Of a DNA stretch of 64,000 nucleotides, positions 52,871 through 61,764 are shown piece after piece. The notes below the pieces were generated by a model. That model had not been told where the DNA came from. It worked only from the letters and a program-made list of their open reading frames with translations, and ran no database searches. This stretch comes from Bacteroidota bacterium (GTDB lineage: Bacteria; Bacteroidota; Bacteroidia; Chitinophagales; Chitinophagaceae): assembly GCA_018266455.1 (NCBI GenBank), contig JAFEAJ010000005.1:85801-149800 (forward strand), written 5' to 3'. How positions within the stretch are numbered: the stretch's first letter is position 1; every line of letters begins with the position of its first letter. The position numbers and the translations under genes are program-made.

Positions 52871-52989
52871 TTGATAAATGGCAATAATCTTTTTTTTTTG
52901 ACCTTTAATCGGTGAATTTTCGCTTAGGCCCGGCTTGAAAAATCATGTGGGAGCACAGCAGCAAGGCATTTTTTAAGACCTAATTGCTT

Positions 52990-53424
52990 TCATTCCGACA
53001 ATCCTTTAATAGGCAGGGGAAAAATAAAATACTCGAGGACATTATGATGCGCTTTGGATACCTGGTCTTTGTATACACGCATACTATAGCGCAACGCTGT
53101 TTCGTATGTAGGGCTAAGCTTTTTTAGAATGTTGTCAATATTTTTTAGCTCATGCATGATATGGCCAGCCCGCTCAGCTTTATCTTTTGGAAGCTCATGG
53201 TTTAATTCCGATATAAGCTCCGGAAAAACTTTATCTGCTTCGCGATAAAATCCAGCAAGCAGGGGGTCGCCTGCAAATGTTCTTACATGCGTAAGCTTAA
53301 TTGCTGTCATTAGTTCCTTCTTATCAAGGTCGCTTCCTGATGCAGATGCCAATAAAGAAATGTAAGCAGGATATTTCAATAATTGCATCCTGTCCTCTTT
53401 GTTTAAACTGGTAAACCCATCCAT
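52990..53424 (-). CDS. Conserved hypothetical helical protein
   Basis: 144 residues, all-helical and charged, with no signal peptide or membrane segment. I do not recognise the family with certainty; segments such as DKKELMTAIKLTHVRTF and LKNIDNILKKLSPTYETALRYS give a TerB/DUF-like flavour. It lies 20 bp downstream of the Crp/Fnr gene on the same strand, so it may act with it. Function unknown. Confidence 0.6.
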   Translation of the reverse strand: MDGFTSLNKEDRMQLLKYPAYISLLASASGSDLDKKELMTAIKLTHVRTFAGDPLLAGFYREADKVFPELISELNHELPKDKAERAGHIMHELKNIDNILKKLSPTYETALRYSMRVYKDQVSKAHHNVLEYFIFPLPIKGLSE

Positions 53425-53444
53425 AATATACTTTTTAAAGTTGG

Positions 53445-54122
53445 TTACTGGCTAATTTTCTTTAGTTTGTTCTTTTCGTGTAGCCTGATCCGTTTGCCTG
53501 ATGTACTGATCGTTCTTTGCCTAATGAATTGTTTCAAACATTTAAAGACTGTTTCGTAAGTAGTGCCTGCATAAGCAGCAATATCTTGCCTGGAAACTGC
53601 CACACCAATATATCCTTCCCTGTCTGTGCCAAATCGTTTATGTAGTTCGAGCAAGGCTTCGGCAACCCGCCCCTTCACGTCCATAGCAGCCAGGTTGTGC
53701 ATCCTCATTTCAGCATTTTGCAATTCTTCTGCATAAAACTGCATAAGCTTATACAAGAAAGAGTGATTTGTAGTTGCTGTTTTTTCCAAAAAGCCATTGT
53801 CTATGAAACATGCTTTCATATCTGTCAGGGCAGTCGCAGAAACAGGGTACCTTCCTTCGCCACCAATGCCACGATGGCCAAGCACCTCACCAGCGGATGT
53901 AAAGCGCAATATCAGCTCTCTTTCATCGCCCCATTTTTTATGCACTTTAGCCGCGCCTTCATATAAAAAGAAAATCCCCACAACTTTCTCGCCCTGTTTA
54001 AATATGGGTTCTCCTTTTTTGAACATTATTGTCTTTTTCTTAAGGGCAATCACCTCTTTCCAATCCGGGAGGCACGAGCGGCATAAAAAACAATCAGACA
54101 GGTTACAGGAGGTTATCTTCAT
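53445..54122 (-). CDS. Crp/Fnr-family regulator with N-terminal Cys cluster
   Basis: About 225 residues from the ATG at 54122 (MKITSCNLSDCFLC); the frame extends 14 codons upstream. Four Cys at residues 6, 11, 14 and 17 form C-x4-C-x2-C-x2-C ahead of the cyclic-nucleotide-type sensor barrel (about 30-135). A Crp HTH follows (about 140-205; VSRQDIAAYAGTTYETVFKCL). The Cys set suggests an Fe-S or redox input, as in FNR, but the spacing differs from E. coli FNR. Co-directional with the unknown gene downstream; divergent from the ClC gene. Confidence 0.88.
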   Translation of the reverse strand: MKITSCNLSDCFLCRSCLPDWKEVIALKKKTIMFKKGEPIFKQGEKVVGIFFLYEGAAKVHKKWGDERELILRFTSAGEVLGHRGIGGEGRYPVSATALTDMKACFIDNGFLEKTATTNHSFLYKLMQFYAEELQNAEMRMHNLAAMDVKGRVAEALLELHKRFGTDREGYIGVAVSRQDIAAYAGTTYETVFKCLKQFIRQRTISTSGKRIRLHEKNKLKKISQ

Positions 54123-54124
54123 TT

Positions 54125-54140
54125 TATTGTATATACAATA
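54125..54140. promoter_or_regulatory. 16-bp perfect palindrome at the crp/fnr start, candidate autoregulatory site
   Basis: TATTGTATATACAATA, three bases upstream of the regulator's ATG, in the gap it shares with the ClC gene. Crp/Fnr proteins bind 2-fold symmetric TTGT...ACAA-type sites, so autoregulation is plausible. The position overlaps the leader, so binding would probably repress. Confidence 0.55.
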
Positions 54141-54172
54141 TTTTTGTTCTACTTTTGCTTTCAAATTTACAT

Positions 54173-54196
54173 ATAATATTGTTTACTTAATATTAT
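54173..54196 (+). promoter_or_regulatory. Inverted repeat upstream of the ClC gene
   Basis: ATAATATT (54173-54180), 8-bp spacer, AATATTAT (54189-54196). It is AT-rich, so chance is a real possibility. It lies 29 bp before the ClC ATG and could be an operator. Confidence 0.35.
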
Positions 54197-54224
54197 TAAA
54201 ACTTCCTTTTCGAGTTCATTTATT

Positions 54225-55913
54225 ATGCGACAATCAGATGAAAGCATCCCCCTCTCCACTTCTTTAAAAACATTTTATGACAAAGAAGTGTCGGCGAGAA
54301 AATATCCTGTGGATAAACGCGTACTCTATCTCAGTATTCAGGCATTTATCAATGCGCTTATTATAGGCGCCATTGCGAAATTGTTGGTCCTGCTCATCTC
54401 CCTGGTTACCAACATCTCCTTTTATCAGAAGTTTTCTTTAGAAAACACATCTCCTTCAGGCAACCACCTTGGTTGGCTCGTTATCCTTGTGCCTGTTTTA
54501 GGGAGCATTATTGTTGGGGCAATGGCAAAGTATGGTTCGAAATCGATTCGTGGCCATGGCATACCTGAGGCTATGGAAATAATCATTTCAGGGGAAAGCA
54601 AAATTCCCCCAGTCATTACTTTTTTGAAGCCCCTGTCTTCCGCCATATCTATTGGCACGGGCGGCCCTTTCGGCGCAGAAGGCCCAATCATAGCCACAGG
54701 TGCTGCATTTGGTTCGCTGACCGGGCAGGTGATGCACATTTCAAATAGCGAGCGCAAGATTATTTTAGCTGCCGGGGCTTGTGCCGGTATGTCTGCCATT
54801 TTTGGTAGCCCTTTGGCTGCTGTATTGCTTGCAATTGAATTATTATTGTTTGAATTTTCGCCGAGGTCAATCATACCAGTTTCGCTTGCCTGCATTACCG
54901 GAGCAGGAATGCACATTTTATTATTTGGAAAAGACCCGGTGTTTGCCATGGCTGCAATTCCCGTCGCTAAGAATTCGATTTTATTTATTTATGTTGCTTT
55001 AGGCTTAGTAATCGGTGCTTTAGCGGCTTTAGTATCAAAATCCGTTTATGCTGTTGAAGATTTATTCGAAAGACTGCCCATACATTGGATGTGGTGGCCG
55101 GCTATTGGTGCAGTAGCTGTAGGTATTGTAGGTTATTTCGCACCACACACCATGGGTGTTGGCTACGACAACATCAGGAATTTATTAACCGGCTCTTTGC
55201 CATTATCCATACTGTTTTCGCTTTGCCTGCTTAAATATATTTCCTGGGTAATCGCATTGGGCAGTGGCACATCAGGAGGGACCCTTGCCCCCTTGTTCAC
55301 TATTGGGGGAGCATTGGGCGCACTGCTTGGAACAATGTCGCTGCATTTCTTCCCTACATTGGGCATAAATGTGGCAACGGCAGCTTTAATCGGGATGGCA
55401 GCAATGTTTGCGGGTGCGTCACGCGCCTTGCTCACCTCTATCGTTTTTGCGCTTGAAACAACAGGGCAAATCAACGGGCTCCTGCCGCTAATGTGCGCAT
55501 GTGCGGCAGCTTATTTTGTTTCCTTTTTCCTACTGCGCAACGGCAGCATTATGACAGAAAAAATCCAGCGGCGGGGAATAAAAGCGCCTGACTCTTTTGA
55601 ACCGGATACCCTTAAAACCATAAGTGTTGCAGAATTGGTCAGCCCGCTTGAACCGGAGCATAAGAACCTGCCGAGTATTTATATGGATGATGACGTAGGG
55701 CTTGCAGCCGAGATGATGGGCAAATACGACAAGGAGACATTGCTGGTCCTTGAGAACAAAGAAAACTTAAAAGCTGTGGGCACTATAACTGCATCCTCTA
55801 TTTTAAAATACTATAGCGACCAAAAACAGAAAGAACATCTTTATGACTCCCCGACCGCAACAAAACGATTGATTGTAAGAGGTCGTAAACTGATGAAGAA
55901 GGTGCGGAAATAA
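54225..55913 (+). CDS. ClC-type chloride channel or antiporter with C-terminal CBS-like region
   Basis: 562 residues. The ClC core (about 40-440) contains RGHGIPEAMEIIISG, the gating-Glu motif in PFGAEGPIIATGAA, GSPLAAVLLAIELLLFEF, and GSGTSGGTLAPLFTIGGALG. The first selectivity motif reads GHGIP rather than GSGIP, so anion selectivity may differ from chloride. The C-terminal 100 residues resemble a CBS domain (LVSPLEPEH, AVGTITASSILK). Divergent from the Crp/Fnr gene. Confidence 0.92.
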   Translation: MRQSDESIPLSTSLKTFYDKEVSARKYPVDKRVLYLSIQAFINALIIGAIAKLLVLLISLVTNISFYQKFSLENTSPSGNHLGWLVILVPVLGSIIVGAMAKYGSKSIRGHGIPEAMEIIISGESKIPPVITFLKPLSSAISIGTGGPFGAEGPIIATGAAFGSLTGQVMHISNSERKIILAAGACAGMSAIFGSPLAAVLLAIELLLFEFSPRSIIPVSLACITGAGMHILLFGKDPVFAMAAIPVAKNSILFIYVALGLVIGALAALVSKSVYAVEDLFERLPIHWMWWPAIGAVAVGIVGYFAPHTMGVGYDNIRNLLTGSLPLSILFSLCLLKYISWVIALGSGTSGGTLAPLFTIGGALGALLGTMSLHFFPTLGINVATAALIGMAAMFAGASRALLTSIVFALETTGQINGLLPLMCACAAAYFVSFFLLRNGSIMTEKIQRRGIKAPDSFEPDTLKTISVAELVSPLEPEHKNLPSIYMDDDVGLAAEMMGKYDKETLLVLENKENLKAVGTITASSILKYYSDQKQKEHLYDSPTATKRLIVRGRKLMKKVRK

Positions 55914-55934
55914 TTTTTTTAAAATATATATTTT

Positions 55935-56366
55935 ATGGATACAAATGACTTTCAAACCCCGTTTTCAAAAGCATTATTGACAGGTTTATTCACAGGTATT
56001 ATTGCAACATTGGTTTGCCTGGTATTTGATGTCAGCTTCCGGTCTGCTACCGATTTTCATCTCTATTTGATCATCAATTTCCCTGCTATGATTTTTGGAT
56101 GTAACCTAATCATGTCTGTAATTGGCGTAATCTATTCTTTTTATAGGCAATTTTTAAGAAGCGCAAATGCATTCTTCATCGCAACTTTTGCTGTGCTGGC
56201 AGCTTTGTGCCTCTGGAAAGTTCAAGGAGTTGAGCTTACAAATACCCATTCGCTCAATGTTCAGTTCAGGGAATTCCTATCGGGCATAATCGCCATACTT
56301 ACTGTTTCGGCATTAATGATCCCTATGCTTTATAACAACAAAAAATTTATCGCTGCATTTATCTGA
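55935..56366 (+). CDS. Four-helix membrane protein of unknown function
   Basis: 143 residues with four predicted membrane helices (about 13-33, 43-67, 79-97, 113-131). No recognised domain. It is 21 bp after the ClC gene and co-directional, so the two are probably co-transcribed. It could be an accessory subunit or an independent stress protein. Confidence 0.65.
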   Translation: MDTNDFQTPFSKALLTGLFTGIIATLVCLVFDVSFRSATDFHLYLIINFPAMIFGCNLIMSVIGVIYSFYRQFLRSANAFFIATFAVLAALCLWKVQGVELTNTHSLNVQFREFLSGIIAILTVSALMIPMLYNNKKFIAAFI

Positions 56367-56557
56367 ACACTTGTTAGCAAGTTTTCATTAAAATCAATTT
56401 GTTCCTGTCTTTTTTAAGCAGGGACATTAGATAATTTGAACCGGGCCGTTTAGTTTGTTCTCTAAACTCCCACTGCACTCCATAGCATGCTCTATACACA
56501 GTTTTCTTTACCACGGGAAAAATAATTCGGTAATTTAGGAGCTGATAAAATTCAGCT

Positions 56558-57592
56558 ATGAGCTATATCCCAAACAACACCATCAGGCAGGTCTTGTTAT
56601 TGCTTGTGATCGTTCTCCTCGCTTTGGTTCTTTTTCTACAATTGCAATCTTTCATTCCCGCACTATTGGGCTCTTATACCATGTATGTGCTGCTGAAGAA
56701 ATGGATGTTCATTCTAACGGGGAAATACAAATGGAAAAAAACATTGGCAGCAGCCATGCTCATGTTTGCCTCTTTTATGGTAATCCTATTGCCAATTGTA
56801 TTGCTGATCAATATGATGTCGTCGAAAATAAATTTCGCGATCCAGCATGCGTCAGATGTGTTGAACACGATTGAAAGCTATGCGCAGGCTATCGAAACAA
56901 AATATAATATAGAAATACTTTCTGAAAAAAATATTCAGCAACTCACTGCGCTCGGCACAGAAACGCTGCCTAAAATAGTAGGGGCAACATTCAACAGCAT
57001 CACCACTATCGCCATCATGTATTTCATTTTATATTTCATGCTGGTTGAGGGGCGCAAGATGGAAGCCGCCCTGCATGAATGGATACCACTAAAAGATGAG
57101 AACACTTTATTATTAAGGAGAGAAACAAACAGCCTGGTTTATTCCAATGCAGTGGGTATTCCTTTAATTGCTTTTTTACAAGGCGTTTTAGGGCTGATAG
57201 GATATCTCATCCTTGGCGTAAATGAGCCCGTATTCTGGTTTGTAGTGACCTGTCTTGCCTCGATGGTGCCTGTTGTTGGGGCCTCTCTTGCCTATGTTCC
57301 TATTGCCATTTTGTTTTTTGCCAATGGAATGACCATAAAAGGGGTTATTATGCTTGCTTATGGTTTTGGGGTCATTAGCACAGTGGATAGTGTTTTCCGC
57401 TTCTGGCTCCAAAAAAAAATTGGCGATGTTCACCCACTGATAACTGGTTTTGGGGTCATCATCGGGCTAAACCTCTTCGGCTTTATTGGCCTGATTTTTG
57501 GCCCTATACTAATTTCTATTTTTCTTTTGCTGATAAAAATATATGCCAGCGAATTTAGCGCCACTAAAAACAAATTAAACAGCCCAACATGA
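56558..57592 (+). CDS. AI-2E family transporter (PerM-like)
   Basis: 344 residues, about seven or eight membrane helices with the family's soluble insert (about 90-140). Conserved C-terminal elements are visible: VPVVGASLAYVPIAILFFAN and GFGVIIGLNLFGFIGLIFGP. The name is historical; most members are general membrane permeases or ion antiporters, not quorum-signal exporters. A 191-bp gap separates it from the four-helix gene. Confidence 0.9.
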   Translation: MSYIPNNTIRQVLLLLVIVLLALVLFLQLQSFIPALLGSYTMYVLLKKWMFILTGKYKWKKTLAAAMLMFASFMVILLPIVLLINMMSSKINFAIQHASDVLNTIESYAQAIETKYNIEILSEKNIQQLTALGTETLPKIVGATFNSITTIAIMYFILYFMLVEGRKMEAALHEWIPLKDENTLLLRRETNSLVYSNAVGIPLIAFLQGVLGLIGYLILGVNEPVFWFVVTCLASMVPVVGASLAYVPIAILFFANGMTIKGVIMLAYGFGVISTVDSVFRFWLQKKIGDVHPLITGFGVIIGLNLFGFIGLIFGPILISIFLLLIKIYASEFSATKNKLNSPT

Positions 57593-57712
57593 ATAAATCG
57601 CTCGTAAAACCACTAAGTACAAGTTCTACGTTTAAAAAATTCTTATCCTTAGAAACAATAAAAAATACTTGTATAATAATCTTGCACCGTTAATAAATCC
57701 ATAATATTTTAG

Positions 57713-58516
57713 ATGCTGAACCGTTATTACACGGCCCTAATGAAAAACCCATTTAAGATGAAGCAAACTCTTAATCCGGTATTGCCTGTCGCCCTTTCCG
57801 GCCTGTTGTTGATGGCACCCGTTCTCCAGGCAAGGCCAATCAAGCATAAAAGGAACGAACCCTACAACACATTTGTTACTGCCGTAAAGCCAGCTAAGCA
57901 TTTTTCAAAAACTTTCCTTGATGAAGCTGATTCTTTGTATAGTGAAATTGACCTGAAAACAATCGGTCTCTCAAAACAGGCATTTGAATATGCTTTGAAA
58001 GGTTATCTTTATTTGCTGGAGCATCATTGGCTAAACAGGAGCGATGTGATTTCAATTTGTGATTTCAGCCAGTCGTCTCGCAATAAAAGATTGTATGTTA
58101 TTGACCTTGAACAAAAACAGGTTTTAATCAACACCTATGTAGCACATGGCAGAAAATCCGGCGCTGAATATGCCCGTTCATTTTCAAACAGCTTCCACTC
58201 TCACAAAAGTAGCCTTGGGTTTTATGTTACCGAAAAAACTTATTATGGCGACCATGGGCTGTCACTAAAAATCCATGGCCTTGAAAAAGGCATCAATGAC
58301 AAAGCCTGTGCAAGGAATATTGTAGTGCACGGCTCTGACTATATCGGTTCCGATTTTATAAAAATGAACAAATTCAATGGAAGAAGTTTTGGTTGCCCGG
58401 CCGTTCCTTCATCAGAAATTGATGAGGTAGTTGCTGCAATGAAAGATGGTACCTGCCTGTTCATTTATTATCCGACTAAGAAATATATAGCACGATCGAA
58501 GATACTTAACAGTTAG
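57713..58516 (+). CDS. Murein L,D-transpeptidase catalytic-domain family protein
   Basis: Up to 267 residues. Later ATGs at 57740 and 57758 also precede the hydrophobic segment (LPVALSGLLLMAPVLQARP), so the start is uncertain. The C-terminal domain carries an L,D-transpeptidase signature: NIVVHGSDYIG with the active-site His, and NGRSFGCPAVPSSEID with the catalytic Cys. Likely periplasmic cross-linking or remodelling of peptidoglycan. Monocistronic by position. Confidence 0.85.
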   Translation: MLNRYYTALMKNPFKMKQTLNPVLPVALSGLLLMAPVLQARPIKHKRNEPYNTFVTAVKPAKHFSKTFLDEADSLYSEIDLKTIGLSKQAFEYALKGYLYLLEHHWLNRSDVISICDFSQSSRNKRLYVIDLEQKQVLINTYVAHGRKSGAEYARSFSNSFHSHKSSLGFYVTEKTYYGDHGLSLKIHGLEKGINDKACARNIVVHGSDYIGSDFIKMNKFNGRSFGCPAVPSSEIDEVVAAMKDGTCLFIYYPTKKYIARSKILNS

Positions 58517-58617
58517 CGTGGACGTAAACTTCAGATGGTTTGAAGGTGAAAAAGCTCAATATAGGTTCGTACCCTATGGTTGGGCTTTTCTTTTTGTGCT
58601 CAATAAATTTCAAATAG

Positions 58618-58644
58618 CAATGCCCGCTGTTCCAGCGGGCATTG
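58618..58644. terminator. Strong hairpin between convergent genes, probable bidirectional terminator
   Basis: CAATGCCCGCTG-TTC-CAGCGGGCATTG, a perfect 12-bp stem with a 3-nt loop, about 100 bp after the L,D-transpeptidase gene and 40 bp before the end of the convergent gene. No long T-run on either side, so a REP-type element is an alternative. Confidence 0.65.
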
Positions 58645-58682
58645 ATTTAAGAATCAATAATATCAAAACATTGGCTTTATCG

Positions 58683-59000
58683 CTAGCGCCTGTCCTGGTA
58701 AAGCCTGAAATATAAAGCCTTCCTCAAAGAAACCCAGGCTTGCTTCAGATCTGCTTCAGCCTGGCCTTTGTGCCCGCCAAAATCATCCGGCGCTTCATGC
58801 AGGTGCTTCATCGCATCTTCAATATCGTGCATTGATTTCGTAATATTGGGATGGGCCCTTTCTTCGCCCCGCATCAATTCAACTTCTCTGGGCGCAGGGG
58901 CCCGGTTACCAATAATTACATCAATGTCAATAAATGTCCTTTGTGCAAACAGGAATGTAGCAGATGCCATAAAAAAGGATAACAGCAGTACTTTTTTCAT
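58683..59000 (-). CDS. Small secreted protein with DFGGHKGQAEADL motif
   Basis: 105 residues. Signal peptide MKKVLLLSFFMASATFLFAQ. The mature chain has two predicted helices, and the C-terminal half reads APDDFGGHKGQAEADLKQAW. The DFGGHK/R...A...A...L pattern occurs in small secreted or periplasmic proteins of many phyla; I know of no characterised member. Upstream of it on the same strand is the PAP2-type gene, about 120 bp away. Confidence 0.65.
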   Translation of the reverse strand: MKKVLLLSFFMASATFLFAQRTFIDIDVIIGNRAPAPREVELMRGEERAHPNITKSMHDIEDAMKHLHEAPDDFGGHKGQAEADLKQAWVSLRKALYFRLYQDRR

Positions 59001-59121
59001 AAAAAAATTTTTGGGTAAAAAATGTTTTGGGCATAACAGACCTGTATCATGCCCTGAAGTTTAAAAAATGAAACGGAACTTGCTGGAAATTATTAGTATT
59101 TAAAGCTCATTAACAACCCTT

Positions 59122-59781
59122 TCACAAATGCCAGCCGATAAACTGGGCAAGGGCGCCAATGAATAAGCCAGAATAAATTTCCACAGGGGTATGCCCTGAA
59201 ATAATCATCCTGGAAGTGCAGACAATTCCGGCGATGGCAATTGCTACGGAAAGATATAAGCCAGAAGCAAAATCACCGGCAAATGAAAAGAGAAGAAAGA
59301 ACATAACAAGCCCTCCTGCGCTTATGGCATGCATGCTTATCTTAAAATAAATATTGCAAAACCATGCGCCGCACACTGCTAAAAAGGCCCCTAATAGAAA
59401 ATGAATAGAAGCAGGATGGCTGTCCGATAAGTGTTTGTACACATTCCATGCCCACCAGTAAAAAATCATGGCAAGTGCATAAGGAATTATGCGCTCCTTC
59501 ATTGTGCGAAGATAGATAGATTGCACTCCCAGTTTCAATTGCAATAACAAAAAAGTAGAGAATGCAGGCAACAATGTGGTGGAAAAAAAAACAGTAATAA
59601 ACCTGTATACCTTCAATTTCTGATCAAGCCCAGAAAATTCAAAGGGGTGGATAAAAATCAAAAAATACATAACATAGCTTGCAATTAAACCCGGGTGAAA
59701 AATGAAAGAAAACAAATGTGCAAGAACCCTGATAGGCCCCGATGGATGGCCAATATCCGTTTGTGATGCTTCCTTGTTCAT
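59122..59781 (-). CDS. PAP2-superfamily membrane phosphatase-like protein
   Basis: 219 residues, about six membrane helices. The PAP2 C3 motif is visible as SRMIISGHTPVEIYSG near the C-terminus, and a C2-like His segment lies in SMHAISAGGLVMF, lacking the canonical PSGH order. Members dephosphorylate lipid phosphates such as undecaprenyl pyrophosphate. It follows rpoN by 27 bp on the same strand. Activity is likely but not certain because the first motif is weak. Confidence 0.7.
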   Translation of the reverse strand: MNKEASQTDIGHPSGPIRVLAHLFSFIFHPGLIASYVMYFLIFIHPFEFSGLDQKLKVYRFITVFFSTTLLPAFSTFLLLQLKLGVQSIYLRTMKERIIPYALAMIFYWWAWNVYKHLSDSHPASIHFLLGAFLAVCGAWFCNIYFKISMHAISAGGLVMFFLLFSFAGDFASGLYLSVAIAIAGIVCTSRMIISGHTPVEIYSGLFIGALAQFIGWHL

Positions 59782-59808
59782 TTTTATTTACAAGTATTGA
59801 ATTTTTCG

Positions 59809-61296
59809 TTAAAGCTCCTTTCTCAATCTTGCTACTGCTATGCCCAACTGCTCGCGGTATTTGGCTACCGTGCGCCGTGCAATATTATATCCTTTTTCCT
59901 GCAGCAGCTCAGTAAGCCTTTCATCGCTCAGCGGTTTCTTTTTGCTCTCCCCTTCAATTAAATCGCTCAATATTTTTTTCACTTCCCGGGTCGAAACCTC
60001 TTCGCCGCTTTCTGTGCTTAATGATTCGCTAAAGAAAAATTTTAACCTGTAAGTACCGAATTCCGTTTGCACAAACTTACTGTTCGCTACACGGCTCACA
60101 GTAGATATATCAAGATGGGTACGCTCTGCAATATCTTTTAAAATCATTGGCCTCAATGTGGTTTCATCACCTGTTAAAAAGAATTCCCGCTGATAGTCCA
60201 TGATGGTGTGCATGGTATTGTACAAAGTTTGTTGTCTTTGTTTAATGGCGTCGATGAACCATTTTGCGGCATCAATTTTTTGTTTGATGAAAAGGACTGC
60301 TTCTTTTTGCCTTTTATCTTTTTTGCTCCCCCGCTCATATTCTTTAAGCATGTCTTTATAGCCTTCGCTGATGCGAAGATCGGGGGCATTCCTGGTGTTC
60401 AGGCTGAGTTCCAGCTTACCTGCATGGTTGGTAATAAAAAAATCCGGGATTACATAATTCTCGTTTTTGTTTGCGTCTTCAATATTACCTCCTGGCTTGG
60501 GGTTCAAACGGATAATCTGGTTAATGATTTCTTTTAATTGTTCATCATCCAATTCAAGGCCGCGCTGAATTTTATCATAGTGTTTTTTAGTGAACTCGTC
60601 AAAATATTTGCTCAATACCTCAATAGCCAATTCAACTGCTTTGCCTTCTCCCTTATTTCTGTGTAGCTGCAGTAATAGGCATTCCTGCAAATCTCTTGCT
60701 GCCACTCCCGGAGGATCGAACTCCTGGATTTTCTTTATTAGTTCTTCGATTTCCTGCTCATTGGTCACGATGTTTTGCCTGAATGCAAGATCGTCTACTA
60801 TGGAAGCTGTTTCCCTGCGCAGGTAGCCATCGTCATCAATGCTGCCTACAATCTGTTCTGCTATTTTCCGCAAGCGCTCATCCATCAGCATCATGCCCAA
60901 TTGTTCGAGCAACAATTCATGAAAAGAGGTCTCTACCCGATGCGGCATGGTGCGGTTTTCTTCAACATCAGGATAGTTTTCATCCCTTAGTTTATAATCA
61001 GCGACATCGTCATCAAATTCACTTACATATTCACTAATATCAATGTTGTCATATTCATCTTCAGTGCCTTCTGCTTCATATTCATCGCCTGTATTTTCGA
61101 ATTCATCTTTCATTTCCTCTCCAAGCCCGTCATCATGTTCGTCTTCCGACATCTCCAATGCCGGGTTTTCTTCAAGCTCTTCTTTTATCCGTTCTTCCAG
61201 GTTGGCCGTCGGTACCTGTAGCAATTTCATTAGCTGAATCTGCTGCGGGGAAAGCTTTTGAAGAAGTTTTTGTTGTAACGATTGACTTAATGCCAT
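59809..61296 (-). CDS. rpoN: RNA polymerase sigma-54 factor RpoN
   Basis: 495 residues. The N-terminal Gln/Leu-rich activator region (LSQSLQQKLLQKLSPQQIQL) is followed by a long acidic region (about 50-100), the core-binding domain, and a C-terminal RpoN box ARRTVAKYREQL. Sigma-54 needs enhancer-binding ATPases to open promoters; none is encoded here. A -7-like TAAATTTACGGC (61370-61359, minus strand) may drive it. Confidence 0.96.
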   Translation of the reverse strand: MALSQSLQQKLLQKLSPQQIQLMKLLQVPTANLEERIKEELEENPALEMSEDEHDDGLGEEMKDEFENTGDEYEAEGTEDEYDNIDISEYVSEFDDDVADYKLRDENYPDVEENRTMPHRVETSFHELLLEQLGMMLMDERLRKIAEQIVGSIDDDGYLRRETASIVDDLAFRQNIVTNEQEIEELIKKIQEFDPPGVAARDLQECLLLQLHRNKGEGKAVELAIEVLSKYFDEFTKKHYDKIQRGLELDDEQLKEIINQIIRLNPKPGGNIEDANKNENYVIPDFFITNHAGKLELSLNTRNAPDLRISEGYKDMLKEYERGSKKDKRQKEAVLFIKQKIDAAKWFIDAIKQRQQTLYNTMHTIMDYQREFFLTGDETTLRPMILKDIAERTHLDISTVSRVANSKFVQTEFGTYRLKFFFSESLSTESGEEVSTREVKKILSDLIEGESKKKPLSDERLTELLQEKGYNIARRTVAKYREQLGIAVARLRKEL

Positions 61297-61358
61297 TTTT
61301 CAGGGGTTTCGCACTTGAGCAAAAAAAAATCGAAATTTCAGCGCGCCACAAAAATCAG

Positions 61359-61370
61359 GCCGTAAATTTA
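61359..61370 (-). promoter_or_regulatory. Candidate -7 element of rpoN
   Basis: TAAATTTACGGC on the minus strand, about 63 bp before the rpoN ATG. Same extended form (TAnnTTTACGGC) as upstream of the DUF47 gene. Confidence 0.35.
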
Positions 61371-61391
61371 CAATAATAAAACTAAAACTTC

Positions 61392-61763
61392 TTGGAACGA
61401 AAAACTGGTTTTATTGTTGCCGTTTTATTCACGGTTTTTACAATAGCTGCAAAAGCGCAGGATAGTATTCGGCTTTCCCGGAAAACCAGTCCTGACGCCG
61501 GGCTGAACAAACGCCCTGCATCGCAGGACATGATCCACTTTTTTTTGTATAGCAACGCTTCAAAAAGCAACAATTTATTGATAAGCCAAAAAACTGTGTT
61601 TGCAGAAATGGCTTTTTCTGCAAAGCAATATGGAAGTTATTACGTGCAGCAACTCGGTTTTTTTTGTACAAAAGAATGCCAGTTGGAGAAAGCTGCTCAT
61701 ATCCCCTTACGGATACGATTAGGCTCGTTAGGCTATTGCAACTACCTTGAAGGAAAAAAATAA
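61392..61763 (+). CDS. Small secreted protein with RLGS...LEGK tail, TTG start
   Basis: 123 residues from a TTG at 61392; an in-frame TAA three codons before it excludes an earlier start. The TTG directly precedes a signal peptide (TGFIVAVLFTVFTIAAKAQ). The mature protein ends RIRLGSLGYCNYLEGKK. The C-terminal RLGSxxYxxxLEGK pattern is one I associate with small Bacteroidota secreted proteins of unknown role, which makes the frame credible despite the weak start. Two Cys (FFCTKEC) may pair. It abuts the convergent aminotransferase gene. Confidence 0.6.
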   Translation: MERKTGFIVAVLFTVFTIAAKAQDSIRLSRKTSPDAGLNKRPASQDMIHFFLYSNASKSNNLLISQKTVFAEMAFSAKQYGSYYVQQLGFFCTKECQLEKAAHIPLRIRLGSLGYCNYLEGKK

Positions 61764-61764
61764 T

